Positions 11,227-24,559 of a DNA stretch of 64,000 bases are shown in pieces. A program made the translations under genes and the position numbers. Below the pieces are notes generated by a model. The model had not been told where the DNA came from. It made no database searches and saw nothing but the letters and a program-made list of their open reading frames with translations. How positions within the stretch are numbered: position 1 is the stretch's first letter; every line of letters starts with the position of its first letter. Origin of the DNA: Glandiceps talaboti (Eukaryota > Hemichordata > Enteropneusta > Spengelidae). Location: assembly GCF_964340395.1 (NCBI RefSeq), contig NC_135553.1, forward strand, positions 8,797,501 to 8,861,500, given 5' to 3'.

Positions 11227-12707
11227 CATGTTTTGAGTTAGAGACAATGTTGGCATCCAGACTAATAGTGCACAGTGAAAGGTCTATGGTCTGACACATT
11301 CACTACTGTCACAGTTTCATGTAAGTTTGAATTTGGGATATACTGGCATGAGTTGCATAAGACTTGTACAAGTACAATTGTACATGACATGTATGTTTAG
11401 CCTGGTAACTAGAATAAACATTGACGGGACATAGATGACTGGTACAATTGTCAAGCATGTCTCCTCAACCTATATACTATAGGATATGTACATACAACAT
11501 GTAGACGAAGTGTGACATTTCACATGCACCAATACACCTGCTGTGAATGCAACAATTCATACACGTTTGGATATTTGGTTTCATACATCATTGACACAGG
11601 TGTTGTGGATTTATATATATAAAGTACATTATAAGGATGTCTCAAAAGGTTATCTGTAACAGGGAAGTACGACTCACACGCTGTCAGATCAACCAATGTC
11701 CAACTGTACTGCATCCTACACAAAACTGATTTTCCATTGTGTGTATATACATTTGTACATGTATATGTTTAGCCCGTCTACTGACATCAACATTGACTAG
11801 ACAAAGATGTCTTCTCCTCAACACTAAACAAACAAAATTGTGACATATAACACACTGTGATGCACCTGCTATAGTTTCATTCATGTACATCACATTTCGT
11901 GGCACGTGTCCATCAATTTATTGGCAATGTACATGTACATGTACATATGGCACGTTTGATGGCTTGTGCACACTGAAGCAATTTGTCAGTGAATTCAGCC
12001 AAACAAGAATGTCAAATGCTCACAAGCATGAAATGAGTTCACTGATAAAAACATCACCAAATGCACAATCAAACAGATCCTTATTACAGAGTAAACACAT
12101 GTTAATGTAAGCATGAGGAGGAACTGTCAAACTGTATTTACACATCATGATCATATTTTATGAATCAATAAATACTCCTTGTACAATGAAACTTGTACTT
12201 GACTTAAATTTGGATTACCATTATCAAATCAATATTTTTATGTTCAAATGTGCCTACATATTTCAAGTGCATAGGAAAACAAAGTGACCAAATACAATGT
12301 ATGCCAGAGTGGGCCACTTGATGTAAATGTATATATAGACTAACCCTAATCACTAAACCAATACAACATATAAAAAAAGTGAGTTGAATTTTCAATGGTT
12401 AGCCAGAGCCATTCAATGAAGAGCCCCCTCAGAACGTTTAAAAAGTGAACATAAGGTTCAGAATCAGCATCAGCTAAAAACAACCTTAGAAAATTCAACT
12501 AGTATTTGTTGCTGATGTCTTTTTTATCATCAGATCTGAAAAATTATGATAACCTCAGTGGCTCCAATGATAATCAGTAAAATGAGGAATAATACCGTCA
12601 TACCACATTCCATATATGATGTCAGTGTTAGATTCAGTTTTGTCATGACCGTCAATTTGATTCTAATTATGAGGCCAATTTTAAAAACATTCTGAGAGGC
12701 ATACACG

Positions 12708-12731
12708 TAGTCTTGGTTACCCCAGACTACA
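12708..12731. repeat. Small fold-back GTAGTCT...AGACTAC around GGTTACC
   Basis: GTAGTCTTGGTTACC and CCAGACTAC form a near-perfect palindrome. A further GGTAACC word lies at about 12777. It looks like the end of a small inverted-repeat element. Confidence 0.4.
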
Positions 12732-13847
12732 TTGCTTGGAGGAGGTAGTCATTATGGTGGTGCGCTGCTGTCATGGGTAACCGAAACTATGAGGGGCAAA
12801 GTGTTGAGTGGCTGAGTGCTAATATGCTAAAAAGTCAACTCTACCCATGCAAAGAACTGATAAGACGTAAAAAAAATTTGTGTGGTTCTAATTACATTCG
12901 ATTTTAGAATGTACATTTTTTATTTTTATTTTTATTGGTTTCTTCTCATCAGATGTACAGCCATTACAGATTGGAAGAACAGTTTTACATTGTCTTTTTA
13001 AGTTGATATCAGTTTCCGCATCCACTATTTCTTGCAAGACTTCACAATTTGTGCAATTTTATTAATTTTTTTCTCAAATAAGTAAAAGAAAGTTTAGGGT
13101 TGGCGTGAAAAACTAGGTGGGGGTCGTGTAACCGGAACCAAACAACTTTTTTTTATTTAAGCTTAATATGGCCTTGCTAGAACATATTAACATCTTGTAT
13201 ATCACACAAAATGTTCGTAATAACAAAGTTCAGTTTAGCAAGGTTAAAGTGTAAACAGAAGTCATACATTCATGAATGTTTCATGACTTTCATTAGGAAA
13301 TTGCCTGATCTATCTTTGGAAAGGTCTGTACTCTTAATGAATAATTAAGACTTGCAAGTCTTGGTGATTATGTGCAGTGACCCGTACTCAAGTAGTAGAC
13401 GCTTGGACAAAATGTCATAAGATGACATGATGACTTCATTAGTAGTTAACAAAGGACGGCATCCTAATAAGTGTCTCCAAACTCCAATGTAGTCAGTCAT
13501 GCATCCCATATACATATACATGGACTTAATCACTTGCACGTTTACCCTTCCCTAGAAAAAGTTTTATTTTCACATGAAATATTGTCTCTGTGTAATGATG
13601 TGATAGCCTTGATCTCTGAAAAGGTCAAAGGTGAATTTTGTTCTATTATTAGGAAGAGTAGGCAATAAAACTGCATGACCCAATTTCTATCATACAATTA
13701 TTTTTTTGACTTGTTCTTATGTTTAGTACAGGGTACATATGATATGACTATATAATATTAATTTTTTTGTTTTATATTTTGGCACACAGAAATTTACGTA
13801 ATATATGAAAATAGAATCTTCACACTTTCGTTCTACTTTTTTGATGG

Positions 13848-15085
13848 ATAACAATTGTATACTGTTTAACTATAGATGTGTACTGTCTGTTCTTATAGAC
13901 ACTGTATATTGTGTTTTTAGTATAAATATTGTATACTGGTTTTACTATCGACATTGTATGCTGTGTTTTCACTATATACATTGTATACTGTTTTACTATA
14001 GATGTGTACTGTCTGTTCTTATAGATATTGTATACTGTGTTTTGAGTATAGATATTGTATACTGGTTTTACTGTAGACATTGGATGTTTTTACTACAGAC
14101 AGTGTACACTGTTTTTACTATAGACATTGTATAGTGTTTTATTATAGATGTCTGTGTACTGTCTGTTCTTATAGACATTATTGTATGCTGTTTTTACTAT
14201 AGACATTGTAGAGTTTTTACTATAGACATTTTATACTGTGTTTTTACTATAGACATTGTATAGTATTTTATTATAGATGTCTGTGTACTGTCTGTTCTTA
14301 TAGACATTATTGTATGCTGTGTTTTTACTATAGATATTGTAGCTGTGTTTTTACTATAGACATTGTAGAGTTTTTACTATAGACATTTTATACTGTGTTT
14401 TTACTATAGACATTGTAGAGTTTTTACTATAGACATTGTAGCTGTGTTTTTACTATAGACATTTTATACTGTGTTTTTACTATAGACATTGTATACTGTT
14501 TTACTATAGACATTGTAGAGTTTTTACTATAGACATTTTATACTGTGTTTTTACTATAGACATTGTAGCTGTGTTTTTACTATAGACATTGTAGAGTTTT
14601 TACTATAGACATTTTATACTGTGTTTTTACTATAGACATTGTATGCTGTTTTTTACTAGACATTGTAGAGTTTTTACTACATGTATAGACATTGTATACT
14701 GTGGTGTTAGACATTGTATACTGTGTTTTTACTATAGACATTGTAGAGTTTTTACTATAGACATTGTATACTGTGTTTTTTATTATAGACATTGTAGAGT
14801 TTTTAATATAGACATTGTATACTGTTTTACTATAGACATTGTATACTGTTTTTACTATAGACATTGTATACTGTGTTTTTTACTATATACATTGTATACT
14901 GTTTTTACTATAGATATTGTAGAGTTTTTACTATAGACATTATAGAGTTTTCACTATAGACATTGTATACTGTTTTTACTATAGACATTGTATACTGTTT
15001 TTACTATAGACATTGTATACTGTGCTCAGTTAACTATAAACATTTTTGTATAGTCTGTTTTTATAGACATTGTATACTATCCGTA
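13848..15085. repeat. Large degenerate minisatellite, unit about 24-27 bp
   Basis: More than forty units of TACTATAGACATTGTA followed by TACTGTGTTTT or GAGTTTT, in mixed order. Two unit types (one with GTAGAGTTTTTAC, one with GTATACTGTGTTTTTAC) alternate, giving local higher-order patterns. All reading frames through it (Tyr/Val/Ile/Cys-rich) are artefacts. Confidence 0.95.
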
Positions 15086-16182
15086 TTTGTCTCTCTTCTG
15101 TTTAACCAAAATACCCTCCCTACTCCCTCTCCTCCCGGAGACGACTTGTTTAAACATGATATTACCTTTTTTACTTTGTAAATTGCATTTAGCACATTTC
15201 ACTTTGTCTATTTTGATGGCATTATACATGTAAAGTCAGCTTTACCCTAGAGGGCTGTTTTTGTGAGACCAATAGCATTATCCTAGCTCATAAGAACACC
15301 CATAACAGTAAAAGTTATGATTTAAGAGGGAAGAGAATGTGTTAGTTAATACCGAAGACACACTTTGATTATATTGAATGTTGTGAGGATCAATATGGGG
15401 ACTATAAATGGCTGAATGGTTAGCTCATTCATTCCTTGTACTGCTGTGTTTCAATGGACAAACATTTATATCATTGTCATTTGACCTGTCAGGAAAATGT
15501 CTGATTTAACATGTTTTACGGTTACTACTATGGAAAGCACACTATCAGGAAATGAAACTATAAGTATGTCGTTGTAGATTACGCAAATGGGGATAAACTG
15601 AGGGGTACCTCAGTTATTTGGATATACATTTTGCATAATCATTGTGTAATTGATATCAAGATATTTGCAGTATAAATACTGGAGGTCCCTGAAAATGTAC
15701 ACTGGAAGGCTACATAAATACACTGTAAAAAAAGTGTAAAGTGTTGTGTGTCAAAAATGGACAAAAACTTGACAAAAACTCCCATATCAGAGACACCACC
15801 CTACTGTGAGTGTAATTATATCAATATTCATCGACACCATATCAACATATTGCAATATAGTTTGTGTCTGTAATAGCTTGCTGACAGTTGACTTGCTGCT
15901 GTCTATACATGTATCTTCTGCATTAATATTTATTTAAATTTATAAACCATCCACTGGGTATTGCCCAATAACAGGAGGATGGGTCAATCAATGTTGAGCC
16001 ATTTTGAGATGGGGTTCTCACCTTAAAATACCATGGTTTGTTAACATTAAAATACTGAACATTATCACTAATAATTACTACCTTTACTGCTTTAGTTATT
16101 CAGTAATTCAGACTCAAGACATGGATTATATTCTAGTCTGTCTACACTGCTGATCTGTGTCTGCAATATCTCTCGCTATCAT

Positions 16183-16247
16183 AGTCACAGATCAGCACCG
16201 TAGACTCACAGATCAGCACCGTAGACTCACAGATCAGCAATGCAGAC
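16183..16247. repeat. 21-bp tandem repeat, about three copies
   Basis: CACAGATCAGCACCGTAGACT is repeated three times. A related inverted segment, CTGCTGATCTGTGTCTGCA, lies at 16147-16165. Confidence 0.8.
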
Positions 16248-17620
16248 AAACTAACTTTATTCCTACACTAGACAATGATTTATATTATGAATCAAGCAAC
16301 GTAATTATTACAATTGATATTTGCCAAATAACGGAATATTTGGGTTACTCCGCATGTCAATATTATATTATACTCTAGTCAATGACAGACATAAAGTAAG
16401 TTTTAAAACAACACAGACTTTGCGTAAATATCATCCTTTCAGATGTCACAGCATTTGTTTAAATTAGAAGATAAATTTAGCTGAGTATTAGATAATGTTA
16501 GCGGACAATAAATCATGAAATGACGGCTTCAGTTGGTCTGAGAAAAAACATTATCTTTCATTTCATTAAGTTAAACTACGCAATGAAGAATACTTTTTTT
16601 ATATGAAATGCTGGTAAATAAAAGTTTGATATGTTGACTAAATGACTTGTCAAACTCTTTTATCAAACCCTACAGTACTTTTTAGGTTCATAGAGGATTC
16701 AATCATTTTGAATGAAAATAGAATTACTAAATCTAGAAATGCCATTTAGTGGTTATTATTTTTTTACTGATCTGAGATGCAACATATAATAATGTAAAAT
16801 CTGCAGATTTCCAGTGTGACAGTAATTTTATTCAAACTGGAGAGACAAATTGTTTATGGATAAATTCACGAGTGTAAATAAAATATTTAAAATCATGTCT
16901 AGAACAATTTATTTCCCATTTATTTCAGCCAAGGAAAATATGAGTGACCTAAGGGGCCTTGTCATTACGAGTCACTAGACGAATAGTGACAAAACCCTAC
17001 AGGTCAAGAGTATTTTCTGTCTGAATGAAGGAAAATATTGGGGAATAATATAATTATACCTCCCCATGTATAATTTATGAAAAATTGGGAAAAATTAATA
17101 TTTGGAATATTTTGACTCATGTTCAGAAGACAGACACAGCTTGTCGTGATGTAGAACAACCAGGGCATACAATCCATATTTCTGTTCAAACATACTAACT
17201 TGGCCTGTGTGTTGTATAATTCATATTTTAACACTTACAAGTTACAGGAAAATTTTTTTATTTCTACGATTCACATAATTTTTTGTACTCATTTACTGCA
17301 CAAATAAAATATTTTATGATATCCTATCCATGTTTAAGACCTTCTGACACAAATTTCATAAAAATTGATTTCACTGCGATTTCATTACAATGGAAAAGAA
17401 ACCCTGGTAAAATAAATTACCGAAGAAAATGAAAAATTCCATTTAAGTGATATTCGAGACATGTACGAGTCAATCTTGTGGTAACTTAATAGGGGAGTTG
17501 AAGTGGATGCGACAAAAGTTGCAGCAAATCTTGTCCACAAACCTATCAGCAGTTTCTATATTAAGTCTATCGGTGTATTATTTCAGTATGTGATGGGGCG
17601 ATATATTTTATTTAGTCTAC

Positions 17621-17732
17621 CTGTGTCTCCACATCCACTAATGTATTGTTGGCGTCTTCAGCTGCTTCTGCAAAGCTCTTTACACCGTCTGTCATCACCT
17701 GGTTTCCATAGAGACCAACACCGATGGCTCCC
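17621..17732 (-). CDS. TTYH: Tweety homolog (TTYH), internal exon 2 of those seen: TM2 end and GVGLYGN signature
   Basis: This 112-base exon has a TTTTGCTAG acceptor at 17733-17741 and a GTAGAC donor at 17615-17620. Its first base completes a Leu codon split by the exon at 29185-29348, and it ends on a codon boundary, so it joins 9451-9695 in frame. It encodes GAIGVGLYGNQVMTDGVKSF, then AEAAEDANNTLVDVETQ. The G-[IV]-G-x-YGN...DGV...AN-x-TL pattern is diagnostic of tweety proteins at the exit of TM2 into the extracellular domain. NNT is a potential N-glycosylation site. The donor lacks the canonical +4 to +6 AGT (it reads GTAGAC), so it is somewhat weak. Confidence 0.92.
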
Positions 17733-18796
17733 CTAGCAAAATAGAAAAATGACAAGGATTGAAATTGGACAGTTGCAATTAACAGTTTGGGTATCCTTGC
17801 TAGATCTGGAGCTGTTTGGATAGACAGTGAAGTGATGTAACTGTGCAATGATACATCTATTAGTAATGTCTGTAATGAGACCTTGCCTGAGGGGGGAAAG
17901 TGGTTGTGTTGATTCAAACCTATTTAGTTCTGTTTACCTTGGATTTGAGGTATGCACAATTATAGTACAATCAATTCCACCCAATTTGCAATTAAAAAAT
18001 TTCAAACTGATTGCATACCTTGAAGTCCCTAGGCTATGTGTGACAAAACGTTTGAATATTAAAACCCAGTTACAATAGACGATTTAATAGCTTTCCATAT
18101 TCCGTGTATTTGTCTCAAATCCTTGCTATTTATAAAAGGGGATTATTTACCTGTCTTGTGGACTATTTATGGAATGTAGTTTTAATAGTAACTATGGTAG
18201 ATATATCAAAGTAGTGTTACAGATCATTTCCATTTTATTTGTCTCAAATCTAGGTTACGTAGTACGTATACTGATGAAGGAAACTGTCAATTTTTCTGAC
18301 AACCTAGCAGTATGATATTAATTTTATGAAATACAGTTTTCATAACATACACCAACATAATGGCAATAATCACAACAGTGATGATAACAGCGATGATCAC
18401 CTCATAACATGTAACATACATGACAAAGTATTACATTTAGTCTTTACAAAATATTTCTGAAATCACGGTTTCCATAATCAATATTATACATAAACGACTC
18501 TTGTACTAGTTGTATGCAATGAAAATCATGTCACCTTATCAAGCATAGCATTACACATGTATCTAGCTCAACTAAATTCTTGCTACATGTCACTACGTAT
18601 GTTTACTATCACATTGCTACCTGTACGTTTGCATTAAAATGCTGTTATCTTTACTGAATATTGTCAATCTTTAATGTACATGTAACCATGGAGGTAAACT
18701 GCCAGGCTAGACAATGGCCTGTTACATGTAGGCACATGTGTAACTGTAATGGTTTTAATTGCAATTCTATATATCAGTTGTTAGAAATAAAATAAC

Positions 18797-19131
18797 ATGC
18801 TAGTCTAGAGGCTATCTGTGGCTTTACATCTCAAGACAAAGTGAAGGAGGAGCTGAGATTAAATGTCAAATTCAGACAAAGCCACCCACACAGAAATTAA
18901 TTTCATGTTTGTATTAGTCAATCACAGAATTCTGTCCAATGATTTAAAGTTTTAGTAATTATTGGGGCCAGTACATGGTGTCCATATATGGTACATTTGT
19001 CATATCTGAATCAGGACGTAATAAACTGTTTACATGATCATCATTCTAACTTTTGGTTCATGACTTCTGATTCCTCTAGACATGGAGGATATCTTCAGAT
19101 TCCAAGCCATGGATAGCCTCTAGACTAGCAT
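18797..19131. mobile_element. MITE-like element with 28-bp terminal inverted repeats (TAGTCTAGAGGC family)
   Basis: The left end ATGCTAGTCTAGAGGCTATC plus TGTGGCTT and the complement of the right end agree at all but two positions over 28 bases. The element is 335 bases with no coding capacity, as expected of a non-autonomous DNA element. Related ends occur at 22671, 28455 and 31800. Confidence 0.7.
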
Positions 19132-19974
19132 CCTACAAAACACTGATAAAATCTTATACACAGATAAGGTTTGTAAAACTTTATAGTGCTCCATATCCCT
19201 CAAGAGAGCTGTAAAGAGGATGACAGATGATAAAACTGATGCAACATCAGAAATAACATAATTTGCATAACTTTACAGAGATATACATATAAATACATGT
19301 ACATGATATACATGTATAAAAGTGTTGATAAAGCAACTTATGTCACCAACAGATAGTGAATCAAAACACAACATCATATTATTAGCTGTATGATTGAGTG
19401 ACAAAACAAATATAAATCAGTGTTGCTGAAAAGAGGACAATGGTTTTATGATAGGAAGGAACTTTACATAATCTTACAAAATGCCACCAAATTGTCAATA
19501 AAATCATTAAGAAATTATCACATAAACATTCAATACTCAGTGAGATATTTCCATGATCGATTACATTCTGAAATATCTGCCATGTGTGAGATTGAAGATG
19601 TTCAATAAATCACTGCATTGGTTCTCAGCAGACAGCTATCATTCACATTATCAGCTACAGTCTCCATGGATGATCACTATCTACATGTATCTCATTATCG
19701 GACTTCACCATTATACATTTGATCTCTTTCCCTTGTTTCACATGAATTTTTTCAACAATATCAACTTTTATCACACTTTCACTTTTCATATAGAAGGAAG
19801 GAATGAATGAATGTGAAAAATAAGTACTTGGATGCAACTACATACATGTACATGTATATATTTCATAGTTTACAATAATGTATTATGTCCACATTGTTAT
19901 GTACATGTAGAACATAATATTATCAAACTTGCATGCAACTCAATAATTATAATGCTGGTACCCATTGTCAAACA

Positions 19975-19977
19975 TGC

Positions 19978-20051
<74 letters not shown>

Positions 20052-20118
20052 ACACACACACACACATGCATGCACGCATACACATACACACACAAACAAA
20101 CAAACAAACATAAACACA
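19975..20118. repeat. (CA)n microsatellite
   Basis: A near-pure CA run carries CGCA and TGCA variants and ends in CAAA tetranucleotides. Confidence 0.96.
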
Positions 20119-20570
20119 TTGCTGTGGTGTCATACAATGTACATTACTGTCTTATAGTTATACAATGTATTTTGTACACACATTGTTGTGATGTCACTCA
20201 CACATATTGCTATGTCATGTGTCAAGAGGACACATTGTTGTGATGTCACACACACACTTCACTACATGTACATTGTTGATGCTGCATACATGTACACACA
20301 CATTACTATTCCACAAATACACTGCTACAAAATAATATGAAATGTACATTGTATGACATCACAGTAACATATTAATTGCTATGATGTCGAGTACACACAA
20401 TGTGATGTCACAGATACACATTACACTATAAACACACTGCCATGATGTCATACATGTACACAACATATTGCTATGTGACATACACACATTACTATGACAT
20501 CACACTGCCATGATGTCATATACATGTGCACACATTGTTCTGAATTCACTAGATATTTTGTGACAAACAC
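20119..20570. repeat. Degenerate array of CACATTG(C/T)T-TGATGTCA units
   Basis: Units of roughly 30-60 bases containing ACACATTGCTATGATGTCA recur about nine times with heavy divergence, directly after the CA tract. The repeated TGATGTCA is one base from the CRE palindrome. Confidence 0.65.
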
Positions 20571-21667
20571 ATTGCTATATGTATGAGACAGTCAATGTAT
20601 TTACTGACAGGTGTTGTCTTGTCAGACTTTGTCCGTTAGTAAGTACTAAGTAATCAGTGAATGATATATGACTGACTTTGTCACAAACTCTGAACACTTT
20701 AATGCAATTACATCTCTACATGGACATCAATCTATTTGCTAATGATACTTGTGGAGGCAATTTAGGAGAGCCTGGATATCCTGATTGGCTTGGGGTTTTT
20801 TCTCTGTGTCTTCACCATGCTATCCTTTCCATTTGGACATACATGTATGCATGTATATGTCTTACTTGGCAGTAACTTCTAATTTAATTTATGCAGGAAT
20901 GTTTTACATAAAAGAAAAATTTCTCATGACAGAGATCATGGCTTTCATCACTTTATCATTCGTATGGTGCAGCATGAAAATTGTTTTCACTTACTTTAAA
21001 AAGCCACACTTCTAGGACTGAAGTTATGTTGTATAAGATCTACAATGTAGTATAAACAATATACATGTAAACTCGCTATTTGCAAGTAAACTAAGTTTAA
21101 TGCCAAGTCCCTAGTAATTGTATGTATAAAAGTACACAAGTTACGCTTAAATCTAATTTTCATGCATGTTCAACAGATCCCTAGAATGTGTGGGCCATGT
21201 ATACAAACTTCAATACATTACCAGTATATAAATCATCCTTCAGTTTATAGAAGTCTTGCTTACATTGTATGTTATGTTCCATCAGAGAAATGATAGATGT
21301 GGCATGTCTTTTGTGATAGATGTCAATAAATTGATGTTAGTTGATTTTGTAATTTGTACATGTAAATCTTTTTGTGTCTTTTGAATACTTTCTTTCTTTG
21401 TCTGCCATTTCTGTTACTGCAATGGTATGGTGGTAATATATCATTGGAGGAGGGGATAGAGTTTTTTTTGGAACATGAGTTATGGTTGCTATAAATGGAC
21501 AACTTGTTCACAACAATGGGTGAACTTAACCTGAAATGGTATGCCTGACCTAATGCTGTTATTTATCTGAGTGTACAATTTATCATTGCCTTTGGGTGAA
21601 GCTGGGGATAGGGGTGATTGAAGAAACTGAGTCACCCATTGGTAGTCAGACATTGACAGATTTACAT

Positions 21668-22035
21668 CTGCCGACATCGAAGCACTGACCAATGGACACT
21701 GTTACAAACAGGGAAAGTAAACAACTGAATTGGATTAATAACACTTGGCACAGTATATTGGAAGTACGGATACTATGTGATGGTATAATGTAATACATTT
21801 CATCATTTGATAAGAATAATGGTATGACCTCTTTACATAAAAGTTGGTGCACACAAACACATTTGAAGTTCCCTGTACACATGAAGAGGCCATGAAACTG
21901 TTTTTATCAAACCATGAAATGTAATACAAGTCTCTGCTTTTCGAATGTGCTGTGCAAAGTGTAATTAATCCAATTCATTTGTTTACTTTCCCTGTTTGTA
22001 ACAAATTCAGTTCATCAATGCTTTGATGGCGGCAG
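21668..22035. mobile_element. Inverted-repeat element with 85-bp arms
   Basis: Arms 21668-21752 and 21951-22035 are inverted copies sharing TTACAAACAGGGAAAGTAAA and GAATTGGATTAAT. The 200-base centre is unrelated AT-rich DNA. Outside each arm, at 21517-21553 and 22043-22080, is a direct copy of ATGGGT(G/A)AACTTAACCTGAA, so the element may have inserted into or captured a second repeat. Confidence 0.7.
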
Positions 22036-22670
22036 TTGTACAATGATGGGTAAACTTAACCTGAATTGATGTGCTTGACCCTCATGCCATCTTTCATTCA
22101 TTACACCAAAAACATTCCAGATGAGAGCAGAGATCCCTATTAATCACCAGGATCACCACAAGAAACTGTCATGTATCAAATCCCTGTCAGTGGCTGATTT
22201 GTACGATGTATAGACTTTAAAATAAACCTACTATACAAATTGTAAATTGGTCTGGGGAAAGTGTCCATCTGTTGACCACACAGCTGGAGGGGTAGATCAA
22301 CAGATACTGTTGCTTGATGAAATGACCTATCACTTCCTTTGTTTTGACTTCCTACAAGGAAAGCCACAAGGACAAATTCAGTGGTGGCTTTCTGTGTTTT
22401 CAAAAGGATATTGAAATACCAGTTACCCCATGAATGCCTGGAAACCATGCTGTCCTGTTCTAAGATAACTTTGCCAGAATGAAACACCCTATTATCCACA
22501 GGATTGCTATCATGTATATGTATAATCTCCAGCTGTTTAAAAATACAACTGAAATAACTGTTTTATCCAATCAGGGGCTACTTTTTGAGTAACTACTAAC
22601 TATATACATTTATTTATGATGACTGCTTTGTGTGCAAACTTCATCTTTAAAGAGCCAGTTACATGCATGT

Positions 22671-22780
22671 TAGTCTAGATGCAATCTGTGGCATCAAATC
22701 ATCTCTTTTATAAATTGTATAGGGAACAGAAATCTTAAGATTCAATGCCACGGATAGCTGTCATATACTGATATAGACTA
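22671..22780. mobile_element. Short MITE-like element, TAGTCTAGA family
   Basis: The left end is TAGTCTAGATGCAATCTGTG plus GCAT. The complement of the right end is TAGTCTATATCAG...CGTGGCAT. Size is 110 bases. It shares its terminal sequence with 18797-19131 and 31800-31897. Confidence 0.55.
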
Positions 22781-23281
22781 CATGTACTTAGTTCATGTAT
22801 GTCATTCGGGTTGGAATCTTTTTATAATTTAATTACGATTCATTTCTTACGTCCTCCAGCACTAAAAGTCTGTTCACACATAAGGAAGGATTTTTGAAAT
22901 ACCGACCTCTTCCCAGTTTTGTCCTGCTAGCCTGACTAGCTCAAACTGTATTTTACATTACCAAATTGTTGAACTCACATGTTTTTACATGTTTGTAATG
23001 GAATCAATATCCACAGTCTTGGGAACATCAATATCCAGGGTATGTATAAGATAAGATACTTGAAAGAAAGTGGTTGTGTCAATAAAAATACAAATCGAAA
23101 CAACATCAGTGATATTCATGGTACATGTCTTTTGCTAATATCAGAGGATCGTACGTGTACATGTATGTGTACATGGTAAGACTAATAACAGTATACATTA
23201 TATGAACAAATACATGTAAATGAAAATGCAGGTTGGAAAATGTATTTGCTAAACTTTCTGTTTCTACATTCCTAAGTTTAA

Positions 23282-24225
23282 ACAATGGATACCAACTTTT
23301 TGCATATAATTTATAAATGAGATCATTTGCATTTGAAATGAAATATTAGAAATCCATTCTTTCCACAGAAAACAGCATCCCTTTCCAAGACTGCATGATT
23401 GAGATACCAATTTTGCATATAAATAAGATAATTAGTATTCAAAATGAACATATCCATTCTTGTCGTCTCAAAACAGCATGCATTCACAACAATACAGCTT
23501 GATATAGATACCATTTCTGCATATTAATGAGATTATTTGCATTTAAATTAAATCCATCCTTCTCACAAAACAGCAACCATTCCCCAAATACTGCTTGATT
23601 AATTAAGATATCATATTTTGCATATAAACAGGATAATTTGCATTCTTTTCACAACACAGCAACAACATCCGATAAAGATTGATTTAGATATCAATTTTGC
23701 AAATGAATAAGATAATTTGAATTTGAAATATCACATCTCCATTGTTTTCACAAAACACTCTCAATACTGCTGGAATACATCATAGTGCAAGATACTAAGC
23801 TTGCATATACATTGTAAATGTGATAATTTGCATTTGAAATGCAACATTACATACCGATTCTTGTCAGCAACCACTCCAATAGTGCTTGATTAAGAAACCA
23901 AGTTTTACATATATATGAAATAATTTGCATTTGAAATGCAACATTACATACCCATTCCTGTCAGCAACCACTCCAATAATGCTTGAGTTTTGCATATAAA
24001 TGAGAGAATTTGCATTTGAAATGCAACATTATATATTACCCATTCTCGTCAGCAACCACTCCAATACAGTATACATGAGATAATTTGCATTTGAAATGCA
24101 ACATTACATACCCATTCTTGTCAGCAACCACTCCCAAGACTGCTTGATTAAGAAACCAAGTTTTGCATATAAATGAAAGAATTTGCATTTGAAATGCAAC
24201 AATACATATCTAGCAAATGCACAGC
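23282..24225. repeat. Ten-unit degenerate minisatellite carrying octamer motifs
   Basis: About ten units of 75-115 bases follow the order TTTTGCATATAAATGA, GATAATTTGCATTTGAAATG, CAACATTACATACCCATTC, TTGTCAGCAACCACTCC, GCTTGATTAAGA. Right-hand units are the most alike, so expansion was most recent there. ATTTGCAT (the reverse complement of ATGCAAAT) is intact in most units. Confidence 0.85.
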
Positions 24226-24559
24226 CATTCCTTAAATTACATGATCACGGCGGATCTCAACAGAAAAACAAGGAAATGAAAGACTAAACATAAATATTTC
24301 TTGTTTAAAAACATCAAAACACTGACTAAATTATACGTTACTGGAATAACACTGCCGTGACTTTTCTGATTACAAACTGTAGGAGGTCACAAAGGACGAA
24401 TACAGTTTACGACATCTGTTCAATTTTGCAGTAATTCGGCTTTAAACGAGTCACTATTTCTGTACACAGACATGAATAAAACATGTGAACCTGTAATGCT
24501 TTATACAGTAACACATCAGAATTCTATAGCAGATGTACATAACTCAATAAATCACCTTT

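Larger units (their letters stand above)
9696..17620. other. TTYH intron (7.9 kb) between exons 17621-17732 and 9451-9695
   Basis: It contains a dispersed-repeat fragment (about 9930-10065), short CAGAGA and ATC tracts (10080-10205), the 31-bp minisatellite (11010-11226), a GTAGTCT fold-back (12708-12731), the 1.2-kb minisatellite (13848-15085) and a small triplication (16183-16247). The remainder is AT-rich with frequent ACATGTAC words and no exon-like segment. Confidence 0.6.

Noticed and set aside
13805-15181. Frames rich in Tyr, Cys, Val and Ile on both strands
   Set aside because: They arise wholly from the 24-27-bp minisatellite and show no codon bias or domain.
22176-22499. 107-codon minus-strand frame
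   Set aside because: Composition and residue pattern look random and no domain was recognised.
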